The notes: a model not told the origin generated them from the sequence alone. Shown: positions 12,721-22,608, counted from the stretch's first letter. The stretch: DNA of 64,000 nucleotides from Phyllostachys edulis (GCA_036346405.1 CM070567.1:45309633-45373632); one strand, 5' to 3'. Numbers and translations are program-made.

Positions 12721-12864
12721 ATACAAAACAGGAGCCCTGTCGCCTTACGGTTGGCGACAGAACTCGTTGCTGAATCTGTCGGGCGATCAAGTGCTACGCC
12801 TAACGGTTATGCTGATAGACTTCACGCCCAACAAGGCGACAGAACTTCAGTCGCCTAACTATAA

Positions 12865-12980
12865 AGCGACTGGATCTAGTCGCCCAATCATTCGGCGACA
12901 GACGGATATTTCTGTAAAAAAAAGAACGCAGAAATATTTTTGTAATTTCTAATAAAAAATAGATTATTTTAAAAAAATTC
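12865..12980 (-). repeat. Right terminal inverted repeat of the Mutator-like element
   Basis: This is the inverted counterpart of 1708-1825. It ends at aaaaaaattc, directly followed by the target duplication AGTTGAGCA. Just inside, at 12730-12900, several gtcgcc/ggcgac palindromes recur. Confidence 0.7.
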
Positions 12981-12989
12981 AGTTGAGCA

Positions 12990-13819
12990 GCACCAAAAAG
13001 AACTTTTGTCTTCTGTTCATCTTTAGCTATCCAGGCGAGTGTGTGTTTGTTCTGTCCAGGCCGTTGGCGTGGGTCGGCGAGGCTAACACCGGCCACGGCG
13101 GTCGTGCGTTCACAACTTCTTGCTTTCCTTGCAGCCTCCGCAGCTCCGCGCGGTTAAACGTGGTGACTGGTGAGATACAAATCGTCTCTCTTGAGCTGTG
13201 TATACGAAAATATGAACGTGCTATGGTTTGAGCCGGTTGATGTTACGTCGACTCATGCAATTTTACACATGCAATTTTACAGATGTAATTGTGCAGTTTT
13301 CAAGTTCAGAGACGTATGTGATACAAGCGTGTAACTTTAAAGACCTATCGTGCAAACTTCACTCAATTGATAATTACAGTTCTTTTAGGGAATTACAAGC
13401 TGTTTTAGTACACAGGATGAGTGCATCAAGATGTCTACTTTGTTACAGGCTTACTGTTCACAACCGTTTTACTCTGCCCTTGAGTGAAGCATGCTTTTCA
13501 CACCGACAACTCGAGGCCCAAAGCATGCCAAAAAATGGAAGAAGAAGCCCAGATGCACGGGAAAGGAGAATGCCAAATAAAAAAGATCAGATGCACTTAT
13601 GTACAGATGATGCTGAGTTTCAAACCAAGACGCCTTGAACTCTTGCTGAACAAACTATGACAGGTCAAGGACATCACCGATTCTCCATTTACAAGTTACG
13701 ACACACAAGGAGCATGCAACTAGGAGGACAATAGTCCAACCATACAACTCTGTGCACAATAAAAATGACAACCTTCAGGCAGCAATGACATGTAAAGATT
13801 ATTGAAAAGCAAGATATTT
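12990..13819. other. Intergenic DNA without a recognised gene
   Basis: Flanking DNA of the Mutator-like insertion. Around 13250-13300 there are two near copies of atgcaattttaca. A 136-codon open frame at 13228-13638 has no recognised domain and is not called as a gene. Confidence 0.45.
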
Positions 13820-14153
13820 ACAGACCATTAGAAAGCTGAATATATTAGCTCCAATCTTCCAGATAACGTGGAGCAATTATGCAAACCAAAATAGGAGCTC
13901 CTGCCCTTGGTTTCAAAAAATAACAAAATCTACATCAACAATATCATAACAAAATCCACAGCAACATCTACAAGGCTGCACCAAACAAAAAAAAGTTGTT
14001 AATTACACCAAAAAATTGTTTTCAGTACACCCATAAATGAAATTGATTATACCAAAAGACCTAACTGCTTTCACCAAAGGGAAAGAGAATAAGCTAAAGA
14101 AAGGACAAGGGCATAACAAGATGCCAATTTCATCCACATGAAAGAAACTTTAC
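13820..14153 (-). pseudogene. Relic of a duplicated receptor-kinase 3' end
   Basis: This block repeats the kinase gene's tail (14154-14446). Both share a word order of 'gcaaaccaaa...aggagctc', 'aacaaaatctacagcagcat'-like, and 'agaataag(c/t)taaagaaaggaca'. Both then reach a counterpart of the last codons and stop of the kinase, here at about 14118-14143 with a one-base loss. It therefore represents the end of an upstream-lying tandem copy whose body is gone. Confidence 0.55.
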
Positions 14154-14421
14154 AGATAATGGGAAATCTACACACATTAGATCCAGAGAACAGATCGCAA
14201 TTTATGCAAACCAAACAAAAGGAGCTCATCATAACAAAATCTACAGCAGCATCTTCAAGTATGCTACTCAACAAACAAAAGTTCTTACACCAAACAGATG
14301 TTTTCAGGACATCCACAAATGAGTTTACATTTCCAAAAAACAACATGAGATTTACCAAACTGTGTAAAAAAAGAAATAGAATAAGTTAAAGAAAGGACAG
14401 GGACATTACAAGTTGCCAGAT
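14154..14421 (-). other. Probable 3' UTR of the receptor kinase gene
   Basis: The stretch directly follows the kinase stop codon on the minus strand. It is AT-rich and is repeated in the neighbouring relic at 13820-14153. No clear poly(A) signal can be singled out. Confidence 0.4.
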
Positions 14422-16833
14422 TCATTCACGTGAAATAAACTTCTGCACTACATCACCCATGCTCGGTCTCTGGTTTCTTTCTTTTTCCAGGCACAGAGCA
14501 GCCACCTCCAACATCAATAACACCTCCGAGTGCACGAAGTCGCCGTTCAATTTAGAATCCACAAAGTCAGCAATCCATGTTTGGTCGCCACTTTTCATCT
14601 TCTCTCTAATTATCCGCACTAACTGTGTCAGTGCATCCTCTGCATCACCACTGCCATTTGAAGGCAGCTCAGACACTCTTAGTCCCATGACTAATTCAAG
14701 AAGCACCACTCCGTAGCTATACACATCCACCTTTTCAGTTATGGGAAGGCTAGACACCCAATCTGGTGCGATGTAACCTCTGGTACCTCGAACCTTTGAC
14801 ATGTTTGGATCAGCATGATCTCTCTGTAGCAGCCTCACGAGCCCAAAGTCACTGATCTTGGGCTCGAAATCCTGATCAAGAAGTATGTTCTCAGGCTTTA
14901 CGTCACAATGAATGATCCAATCCATACACTCATGGTGAAGGTAGGCCAGCCCTTTGGCCACGCCAGCTGCAATCTTGTACCTTTGATCCCATTGCAGTAG
15001 TCCCTTGTTACTAAACAAGAACATGGCCAGTGATCCATTCACCATGTGCTCGTAGACCAGCAACCGGTGCTTTCGTTCTGAACATACACCCCATACTCTC
15101 ACCAGATTCATATGGTAGATGCTCCCAATCACACTCACCTCTCTCTGGAATTCATCTTCTCCTTGCTTCACATCTTTCAGCTTCTTGACAGCGACTACAC
15201 GTTTGTCATGTAGAATACCCTTGTACACAGAGCCATATCTCCCATAACCAAGCTTGTCCTTAAAATTCCTAGTTGCCTTACTCAATTCCTTGTAGGTAAA
15301 CCTACGGAAATGATCAATTAGCATCCTGTAACCTTCCTGCGCTGCCCACGTCTCTGATTGCACTGTGTGTTTTCTGGCGATGAACCACCAGCCAAAAGTA
15401 ATAAAGCAGAGCTCTATAAGAAAGAATGCTGCTAGAAATCCGTAGTAGTAGTTCCACATTGCAGCCTTTCCACCGTTACTTTGTGCAGAAGAATCAAACG
15501 TTAGATTTTTTTTGTGTGTGCTTGATGCATTGCAATAATGGACATCAGTGAAATTAGAATCATATAAGATTGATTCAGACAAAAAGTTCTTGGGGACCTT
15601 GAGGTGTGTTGTGCCAGGGTACCCTGGAATGGTCTTGCCATTGAAGAGAGCAGACTTCAAGAAGCAGCCGTTGTTATCAAATCTGAACTCGAAGGCTAGA
15701 CAGGAACAGGATGCCAAGCACTGTGCTTCACAAGCATCAAGCGACGTCGACGGGATGTAGTTTAGATCAGAACCCCAGAAGTCAGTCTGAGGAAGGTGCA
15801 CGAAGCTCATCTGCTGACCGCCACCACTGCAGGTGAGGTTGAACTTCGGTGTACAGCCTTTGCCCCAGTCACTTGGATCCCTGACTACATAACCAGGAGG
15901 ACAAGAGCAGCCTGGAGTTAGTTTGTACCCACAAATACCATTCCAACCACATAGACCGTGTATATCACAAGGCTGAGAGAAAGCCATCCAAGAAACTGAC
16001 CAGCTCCCGTCCGAATCATTCAGACTGTAAAGCCTAAGGTTACCATCATAATCAAGTGTTAACCTCCTCTTGATCTCCAAACCCCAATCTGAAGCAGCAA
16101 AGGTTGTGTTGTCAGTTGCAACAAACTGCCCCAGCTTGTCAAGAACACCTCTTCTACTGCTATTATAACTAATCCTGTGACTCTTCCAGGGACTGAGGTT
16201 AGGGTTAGGCCAGTAGATGTATGAAATATCTGGCCCGCCGTAAGCAAGTGATAGAATATACCGGTCATCGAAGCGCAAAGTGTAATTACTTGAAGGGTGT
16301 GAGAGATCGGTCGATACCAGCTTCGCAGTGGTTGTAACTCTCTGTGTTGGCAGCAAAGTGTCAGTTGGATAGTCGAAGCTTTGCCAAATGATGTTGCCAC
16401 TTTGATCCCTCACAACGAGGTTCCCGGTGTCCATGAGCTCTGCATGATCAACTGCCGTGGAGCTCGTGTTGGTTCGCCACACGACCGTGCCATCGTAGTC
16501 CGTGAGAACCATGCTGCCATCGCTGTTTAGCTTGACCTTCGACCTGCTCCCGTGCACAGGGCGGTTGCGGTTTGCGCTCCAGGAAATGGTCTTGTTGGCC
16601 GAATTTGTGAACCAAATTGACAAGGTAAAGACAGTTGAGGAGAGGTTGCAGAAGCCAAATGAGAAAGTGCCATCTGGTGACCGAATGATATCAGAGGCAT
16701 GATCCACAGTGAGAGAGGAGCCTTTCTTCAGGTAACTAGTATGAGCTATCCCCCCTGCAGTATGAGCTATAATGGCAGAGGTCAAAAGGAGGGCAAGAAT
16801 TAGGATCGAGCTAGAACTAGACATGATAGGCAT
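14422..16833 (-). CDS. G-type lectin S-receptor-like serine/threonine kinase (ZmPK1-like)
   Basis: Intact 803-codon intronless gene, close in length to family members. Order: signal peptide (about 1-26), B-lectin mannose-binding-like domain (about 35-165), S-locus glycoprotein region (about 210-330) with EGF-like cysteines (289-327), PAN/apple-like cysteines (about 335-412), one membrane span (about 462-486), cytoplasmic kinase (about 524-798). Kinase landmarks: glycine loop G529-Y-G-R-Y-G534, VAVK with Lys550, HCD at 642-644, DFG at 662-664, APD at 689-691. Cys replaces Arg before the catalytic Asp, so it is a non-RD kinase, a class often linked to immune receptors. It should sit in the plasma membrane and phosphorylate Ser/Thr after sensing an unknown ligand. 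Start: Met1, with Met4 as an alternative. Its upstream region is short, because a copia LTR begins about 200-450 bp away. Confidence 0.93.
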   Translation of the reverse strand: MPIMSSSSSILILALLLTSAIIAHTAGGIAHTSYLKKGSSLTVDHASDIIRSPDGTFSFGFCNLSSTVFTLSIWFTNSANKTISWSANRNRPVHGSRSKVKLNSDGSMVLTDYDGTVVWRTNTSSTAVDHAELMDTGNLVVRDQSGNIIWQSFDYPTDTLLPTQRVTTTAKLVSTDLSHPSSNYTLRFDDRYILSLAYGGPDISYIYWPNPNLSPWKSHRISYNSSRRGVLDKLGQFVATDNTTFAASDWGLEIKRRLTLDYDGNLRLYSLNDSDGSWSVSWMAFSQPCDIHGLCGWNGICGYKLTPGCSCPPGYVVRDPSDWGKGCTPKFNLTCSGGGQQMSFVHLPQTDFWGSDLNYIPSTSLDACEAQCLASCSCLAFEFRFDNNGCFLKSALFNGKTIPGYPGTTHLKVPKNFLSESILYDSNFTDVHYCNASSTHKKNLTFDSSAQSNGGKAAMWNYYYGFLAAFFLIELCFITFGWWFIARKHTVQSETWAAQEGYRMLIDHFRRFTYKELSKATRNFKDKLGYGRYGSVYKGILHDKRVVAVKKLKDVKQGEDEFQREVSVIGSIYHMNLVRVWGVCSERKHRLLVYEHMVNGSLAMFLFSNKGLLQWDQRYKIAAGVAKGLAYLHHECMDWIIHCDVKPENILLDQDFEPKISDFGLVRLLQRDHADPNMSKVRGTRGYIAPDWVSSLPITEKVDVYSYGVVLLELVMGLRVSELPSNGSGDAEDALTQLVRIIREKMKSGDQTWIADFVDSKLNGDFVHSEVLLMLEVAALCLEKERNQRPSMGDVVQKFISRE

Positions 16834-16883
16834 TACCAGGATACGAGAAACAAAGCTGCTTCATTAGGGTGCAGAGGAATCAC

Positions 16884-16898
16884 ATATGTATATGCTTT
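16884..16898 (-). promoter_or_regulatory. Weak TATA-box candidate of the kinase gene
   Basis: On the minus strand gcatatacatatg lies about 55-65 bp before the start codon. It is the only TATA-like word close to the start. This is weak evidence from sequence and position alone. Confidence 0.25.
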
Positions 16899-17444
16899 CA
16901 ATGGTCCAGAAGTTGTGTCGTTATGTTTATCATTGCAGTTAAATAATACAACGTGTATAATATTCCTCAACTAGGCATTACTTATTGTTGGACCATGTGG
17001 CTAGGTCTATTATATTTTAGTTGATGAATAATTAACAATGTTATTTACTGATATTATTTGAGATGTGTGGCGTGTGTGGACTTATGTTGGTCAAGTTGAG
17101 AAGAACTTGTGCTGAAAAAATATGTTGTTTTGGTCTTTGTATGTGCAGGGTAACTTGGGAGAGATTGTGATCTACGGCGGTGACCGGGAGATAGCTTGGT
17201 GCGAAGTCATAGTATAGAGGGTTGATGATGCTGGAGGACACGATCGGACTCGAGTTAGGGCGCGTGGAGATCAAAAATGGTTAATACATGTTGGAGCTAC
17301 GGATGTGCGTTTCGGAAGCTACGACACGTGACAATTTTGGGGTGTCCAAAATTAAAAAACTGAGAGAATTTGGAAATTCCTTATTTGTTGGAATTGGATT
17401 GGAACACATGGTCTTAGAGATAAAATCATGGTTTAGGCTCTAGG

Positions 17445-17454
17445 CTATAAATAG
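17445..17454 (+). promoter_or_regulatory. TATA box of the copia LTR
   Basis: ctataaatag lies within the left LTR, in a typical plant LTR promoter setting. Confidence 0.5.
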
Positions 17455-17611
17455 AGATATAATTAAGTGCTAACGGTGATGTTTTACAGTTGTTATTTTC
17501 ATCCTAGAATTCGAGGGGCTTCCGAGCGTACACAACGAGGCTGATTCTCCATGTGCTAGCGGCGGTTGGCAGAGAAAAGGTGATTAGGGCCAGCTGGTTT
17601 TGAGGTGATTA

Positions 17612-17895
17612 GAGTATGTACAATGGGCTTATGTCAGCCGCCTGTAATCATTGCCACGTAGGATTTTTGCTGGCATGGATAAAAGAGAATGAAGAGAGAG
17701 AAAGATGATGTCTACAATCATGTAGTCGACTATAGCACAAGAAACAAGAAAATCATTAAAAGATTGTGTGTTCTATAAAGACAACTAAAAAGACAGCAGC
17801 CGTCTATGCCATTGTATGAGCTGTCTTTAGTACTGTCTACAAGTGACATAGATAGTTGTTATAGACAGCAGTTGTCTATACCATTGTACACGCCC
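17612..17895. mobile_element. Tourist-type MITE (PIF/Harbinger)
   Basis: A 284-bp insertion flanked by TTA (17609-17611 and 17896-17898). Its ends are GAGTATGTACAATGG and, inverted, GGGCGTGTACAATGG. The partner LTR at about 31300-31320 lacks it, giving a matching empty site. It has no coding capacity. Confidence 0.85.
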
Positions 17896-18214
17896 TTAGG
17901 TGTGGCTTTTGCTTGTGCGAACATGAGAAAAAAGCTTTTGCTATTGAGAGCGTGATCTCTAGAAAGAAAAATTGCCATGAGGGCTGGGGTGTCGTGAGAA
18001 TTGATTGCTGATTCAATCCAACGCCGGAGTTATCAAGTTCTTGACATCGGCTAGCGAGTATTATATTCGGTTTGATCCCATCTCATTGATTACCCCGGAT
18101 TGTTACTGCCGTGAGAACTTCCAGGTATTTTTCTTCTGTTGGTAATCATAGGCTGTTTGTAAAAAATCTTTCACCATCATTATCCTCTCTAATTGTCATT
18201 AACAATCCTACAAG

Positions 18215-18226
18215 TAGTATCAGAGC
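18215..18226 (+). promoter_or_regulatory. Primer-binding site of the copia element
   Basis: tagtatcagagc lies two bases after the LTR end. It is one base off the initiator-Met tRNA complement TGGTATCAGAGC. Confidence 0.7.
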
Positions 18227-18255
18227 AAGGTTGCTATGGTGTCAGAGAGGTATGT

Positions 18256-18690
18256 AAATCGTCACCTATGCTAGATGGTACTGATTTTGCTTTTTGAAAG
18301 TGTCGTATGCAAGCTTATATTAAGGCTCAAGGTAATGATGTTTGCAATAAGGTTTCTAGACCTTATGAGGTTCCTCATATCACATTAATCTAAATAAAAT
18401 AGATGTTGATTTAAATGCTCAAGCTCAGAATTTGTCAAGCTTCAAGGATTTCTCGTAAATAATTTTATCATGTAGTTCATATTAATTCTGTCCACTTAAT
18501 ATGGAAAACTCTTTGCGATTATCATGAAGGAACCACTAAAATGAAGAAAGTGTGTAAAAATCTTTATCAAATAGAATATTATGATTTTGTTATGAAGCCT
18601 GGTGAAGCTATTGATGATATTTTTGCTCGTTTTGAAAAAATATTGAGTAATTTGCATGGTGTTAATGTTATTTCTACTAATGAAGATAAT
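18256..18690 (+). pseudogene. Copia gag, part 1
   Basis: Conceptual translation gives a typical copia gag opening (P-P-M-L-D-G-T-D-F-A-F-W-like), followed by a UBN2-like helical region with DFVMKPGEAIDDIFARFEKI. In-frame stops and shifts are present early on. The frame breaks at 18690 where the Tat element inserted. After removing one copy of the ATAAT duplication it continues directly at 29949 (N-E-D-N then N-A-T-K-I-L). Confidence 0.7.
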
Positions 18691-19269
18691 TGTCGTAGCA
18701 AAAAGGACTAGACAGTAAAAGAGTGGGGACCCCTGGTACATACGAGGTGTTCGAAGAGTCCTCGAGGAGGGGACAGATTGCTAGGAAATGTACTGTATAT
18801 TAATGCTCTGAAAAAGCTCTCTCTATTACATGGGGATGGAGAGCTATTTATAGCCAAAATAGCAGGATACATGAGATTACATAAGCACCCCTACAAAGGT
18901 ACTGCCAATGTAGGGACTGCAACGTCCTTTCCTACCCCTATGTGTAGCTTTTGGTCCACCTGTCTTCTCCCTTTCCTCCGGTCAGAGCTGCTTCAGGCAC
19001 CCTTCAAATGCCTCCTGAACCTCCTCGCCGCCACCTCGAAGACACCCTGAGGCTTTGCCAACCTTGGTACCTCCTGCAGACTTTCTAAGACCTTCGGGGC
19101 TTCTGTCAAGATCGGGTACCCTTTGTACCCTTCGGCGATACTTCGGGGACTTCGGGTCGAGCTACCCTTCGGCGACCCTCCGGAGGCTTCGGGCCACCCT
19201 CGGGGCACCTCCTGTAGCTTTGGTACTGTTTCGCCAGGTCGATGGGGCCGTTGGGCCGCCCCTACGACA
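18691..19269 (-). repeat. 3' LTR of the Tat element
   Basis: On the plus strand it begins TGTCGTAGCAAAAAGG and ends CCTACGACA, so the LTR ends share an unusually long 8-bp inverted repeat (TGTCGTAG/CTACGACA). A minus-strand TATA box (GGCTATAAATAGC) lies near 18843-18855. On the element's inner side the minus strand reads gcgaggggct, a likely polypurine tract. Confidence 0.9.
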
Positions 19270-19600
19270 AGCCCCTCGCGGTCGATGTCTTGCTTCGTCG
19301 TATTTAAACCGCGCTTTACCCGGAGGGTCCAAGCACATCGCTCCTTCGCCGCAAAGCGCTGCTTTTCCGATGGATTTGCTTTGAATGCGATCTTGGGTGT
19401 AGCGCTCCGGGCGGTTGATGATGTCGGTGTCTGCTCGTGTCCTCAGGCGGCGCTTTTGCGATGACGCCTTTGGGGGCGGCGCGGTCGATGGCCGTTGTGT
19501 ACCATTAAAGCTGTTAATTTTTGACATGTGTCAATGTTTGTGGTTTGTGGTTCTTCGGTTGCCCCCCCCCCTAATTTTGTCCGTTGGTGTTCTTTGATGG

Positions 19601-19610
19601 CTATAAATAT
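19601..19610 (+). promoter_or_regulatory. TATA box of the antisense gene
   Basis: ctataaatat lies on the plus strand about 113 bp before the first ATG (19723) of the antisense gene. It suggests the gene has its own promoter, separate from the LTR. Confidence 0.55.
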
Positions 19611-20503
19611 GTGCGCCATCCCCCCTGTCGCTATCGGCTCTCATTCTGTTGCCTTCTCGTGTTGCTTTCTTTCTTCGCTGCGCTGCTGCGAGTTGCGAGG
19701 GTGTGGTCTGTATTGTTCGGGTATGGCGAGGCGTGGCAGGGACGTGGGGGTGATCCAGAGTATACGAGCGACTTGGGGAGGTCTACTGTGACGAGGCTTT
19801 TTCTTGAGACGCTTGTGAGAGAGGGCAAGCTCGAGGATATTACGAAGGTCTGCGCTCCTGGATCGGAGACGATTCCTCATCCGCAGGATGACGAAGCCGT
19901 TCTCTTTATTGCGTTTCTAGATGCGGGCCTTTGGATTCCTTGCGTCGATCTAGTCTCTGAAGTGCTGCGGCTATACGAGGTGGAGTTGGTGCAACTAACG
20001 CCGAACTCTATTGTAAAGTTTGGCGTGTTCAAGTGGATGTTGAGGTCTGCTGGGGTTGCTGCCGAGGCGGGTGAGGGTCGCCTCTTCACTTATCTTCATG
20101 ACGGGCGCTGCCAGCCGAAGAAGAAGAAGAGCTCGGGCGAGACTCTAAACTTTGGCAGTGTCAACTTTCAACCAAAGGCGCTACAAAAGATATGTTCCTA
20201 CCGGTGGCCGCAGAATCGCCGGGATACGACCGACGCAGATGGTTTTATCATACTAGTCCAGCGGGGGATGGTCTTCGGTCCGGGGCGAGCTGATTCAGCT
20301 AGTTGCTACCCTTGAGATTGTGCTTAACTCCCGGGAGGACGCCCTCCTTCACCTTCTTCTTGATACGACGAAGCGGCTTTCTACTAGGGATCTGGTGGAG
20401 GAGTTCTGTGCTTTCGGGATTTGGCCTCTGGCCAAGGAGTGAAAGCTGGAACTTGGGGCTTCGGATACGGGGCTCCCATCTCTGGCTGTGGAGAGCTGCA
20501 AAG

Positions 20504-20579
20504 GTATGTTTTCACTTGTGTCCCTTTCGTTTACTCCGGTTTGATGTTTACCCTGATACGAACATGGTAACTTTGCTAG
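20504..20579 (+). other. Intron 1 of the antisense gene
   Basis: Donor aag|gtatgtt and acceptor tttgctag. Splicing joins G to TT GCG CCT and continues the same frame. Confidence 0.6.
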
Positions 20580-21140
20580 TTGCGCCTATTACCGAAGCGG
20601 GGTGCGCTGCGGAGGTGCTCCTCAGCCCGTACATGGGTGAAGAGCATTCGAGGCGTCGCCTGGTTGTGAGGGAACGTCGTTTGAACCGTGCGTACGATGC
20701 GTCGGTTGTTCTGGCTGAGCAAGCCGACCCCGATGCGGGGAAGAAGAAACGTGCCCGCACATCTGAGGTCGAAGTCAGGGGACCCATCGCTGCGAAGCCT
20801 CTTCGCAGTTCGTCCTTACGATGGTGGTGGTCCTCGCGCCACTTGGAAGCTGCTGAGGAGAGGCCTGCCAAGAAGGTTGCCAAAGACACCCCCCAGGTGC
20901 GTGTTGAGCGCTCTGTATCCAGCAGCGCATCTTCCAATGATGGGTCCGCTTCGCATGTGGAGGTTGTTGGAACCAGGGTCGCTGGTCGTACCGCATCACA
21001 TGTGCACAAAGCGATAGGTACTATTCATTTTCCGATTCTTGATGGGATGGAGTCTTCCAGCAGTGGTACTCGGTCGCTTGGTGATAGAATAGACCTCGAA
21101 GGCCTTGGGGATGTGCCTGCCACGCCGTAGGTGAATGTTG

Positions 21141-21214
21141 GTGAGTAACATTTACTTGTTTATTTCGAACCCTCCGTTTTGTTGGCTGTTACTCTTAAGT
21201 TGTTTGTTGCTCAG
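21141..21214 (+). other. Intron 2 of the antisense gene
   Basis: Strong donor gttg|gtgagta and acceptor gttgctcag. Phase fits the downstream frame (V-L-S-E-D-G). The TAG stop lies in the exon just before the donor. Confidence 0.6.
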
Positions 21215-21492
21215 TGCTGAGCGAGGACGGCGGCAACGATGAGGTTGAGGAGGGTTCCGTAGGCCACGCACCGACGGGTTCTGAGCTGGACCCTTCGGCC
21301 TTGCGCGCGACCGCTGTTCCTAGCGCGGTGAACCTAGGTCGAATGCGCCTTAATGATTTTAAGGTGACGCCGGGCGCCGCTGCTGTCTGCAAGGAGATTA
21401 CTGATTTTGCTACCCCTTCGTTTGTGCGGGAGCTTTTTAAGAATGCTCCGCTGAAGGACATGTTTGCCAGCATTGAGGCGAATGCAGCGAGG

Positions 21493-21569
21493 GTTAGTTT
21501 TGTTTATTACTCGTGCTCGTTATTGCATATGTGATTGTTTGTGCGTATGACATTTTGCTTTGCACGCAG
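21493..21569 (+). other. Intron 3 of the antisense gene
   Basis: Donor cgagg|gttagt and acceptor gcacgcag. The split is between codons and leads directly into the coiled-coil exon. Confidence 0.6.
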
Positions 21570-22602
21570 ATTTTGATGTTGTCTCGGGCCATTAATGCCG
21601 ATGTCTCCCAGGCGTACGGGGAGATTCAGCAAAAGGTCGATGAGGAGCATGCCCGGAACGAGACCCTTTATGAGAGAGTCAAGAGTTTGGAGGCTCGGGT
21701 GGCGGAGCTGGAGGTGGAGCACACCGCCCTTCGGGGCGAAGTGGCGGACGCAAACAAGGAGCGTACAGCCCTTCGGGACAAAGTGAAGGATGTGCGAAGT
21801 ATCCGCGCTTCGCTCGAAGAGGATATTAAGTACGAGAAGCAGCTATCCGCCGCCGTTGGTCAGTCCGCCTGGGAGTCCATGGAGGCTCTGGAGGGTGCTT
21901 TGGCGAAGCTGGGTGCCATTCCTCCTGAGAGGAGCCACCGTCCGGCTGCGATGGATATAACCTTGGAGCGCCTCCGCCGTGGCGGCGAAGCGTGCGTGCC
22001 TGCGGCTCGTGCTTATGGTGACCATTGCGCGAGGGTCACTTGGTTAGCGACCCTTGCGATGCTTGACAAGGCGGGGTGTGCTCACCTGGACAGGGTTGGC
22101 GCTCGCTCCGTTCCCGTGGGTACGGCGGAGGAGGTTACTGCGGCGCATCGTCGGACCCGGCAGGCAAGCAAGGTCCTACAGCGGGACTTCTGGATGTTGC
22201 GTGGACATGATGCTGCCGAGGAGTCCTTCCAAGACGCTTTCTATTTTTAAATGGGATACCTTCGGCTTCGATTGGGGATTAATGGCCATTTTTTAATGGC
22301 CTCGATCCGGGCCTCCGTGGAGGCTTCGACAAGCTCATCCGATACACCCGAAGACTTGGCCACAGCGAGAAAATATGCGGCGTTGCTGGCTGCTCAGGCC
22401 TCGGATGAGGAACTTCTAGAGTGGGGGACCCGCAAGGAAGAGCGGGACTTTGTCCCTTAGGTGTATGATGATCCTGCTGCATTTTGCGGCTTGTAACGGA
22501 TGATGGCGTGTATTGTTGGTGTGATTTGAATTGTGCTGTACTGTTTCGTAGATCGCTGTTTGGGGCGATCCCTTGTACGCGTGTACTTGTTATGCAGAGT
22601 GT

Positions 22603-22608
22603 AATAAA
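22603..22608 (+). terminator. Poly(A) signal candidate of the antisense gene
   Basis: aataaa about 140 bp after the stop at 22460, just before the 75-bp tandem array. It fits the usual plant near-upstream element. Confidence 0.45.

Larger units (their letters stand above)
1708..12980 (+). mobile_element. Mutator-like element, interrupted by an LTR retrotransposon
   Basis: The 9-bp direct repeat AGTTGAGCA flanks the element at 1699-1707 and 12981-12989. Immediately inside are matching inverted ends: GAATTTTTTAAAA at the left and its imperfect complement, ending TTTTAAAAAAATTC, at the right. A 9-bp duplication with long inverted repeats is the mark of Mutator-like elements. A gypsy element (2670-11693) has inserted inside, so the element's own DNA is only about 2.25 kb. 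It keeps a possible promoter, a GA-rich leader and a short transposase-like fragment. It is probably a non-autonomous or decayed copy. Confidence 0.75.
17040..18212 (+). repeat. 5' LTR of the copia element (left edge approximate)
   Basis: It ends in cctaca just before the primer-binding site and contains a TATA box (ctataaatag, 17445-17454). From about 17549 it matches the right LTR, except for a 284-bp Tourist insertion here and extra DNA in the right copy. The start is uncertain within roughly 16987-17290. Confidence 0.6.
19723..22460 (+). pseudogene. Spliced antisense gene of the Tat element (gypsy-type transposon domain plus coiled coil)
   Basis: The gene opposes gag-pol, between pol and the 3' LTR. 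Exon 1 starts with M-A-R-R-G and carries a region resembling Pfam 'putative gypsy type transposon' (PF04195): acidic HPQDDEAVLFIAFLDAGLWI, then a helical part ending near VFKWML. Three GT-AG introns fit in phase: 20504-20579, 21141-21214 and 21493-21569. The last large exon encodes a coiled coil (about 21570-21850, heptad-rich E/L/R), then a helical tail ending near 22460. Damage: frameshifts in G-runs near 19745 and 20267, TGA at about 20440, TAG at about 21128, and a break near 22250. The role of such proteins is not established. Mechanistically they could affect sense expression or packaging, but nothing here shows that. Confidence 0.7.

Noticed and set aside
13228..13638. 136-codon plus-strand open frame
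   Set aside because: No domain, no supporting splice or promoter signals, and unremarkable composition. It could be chance.
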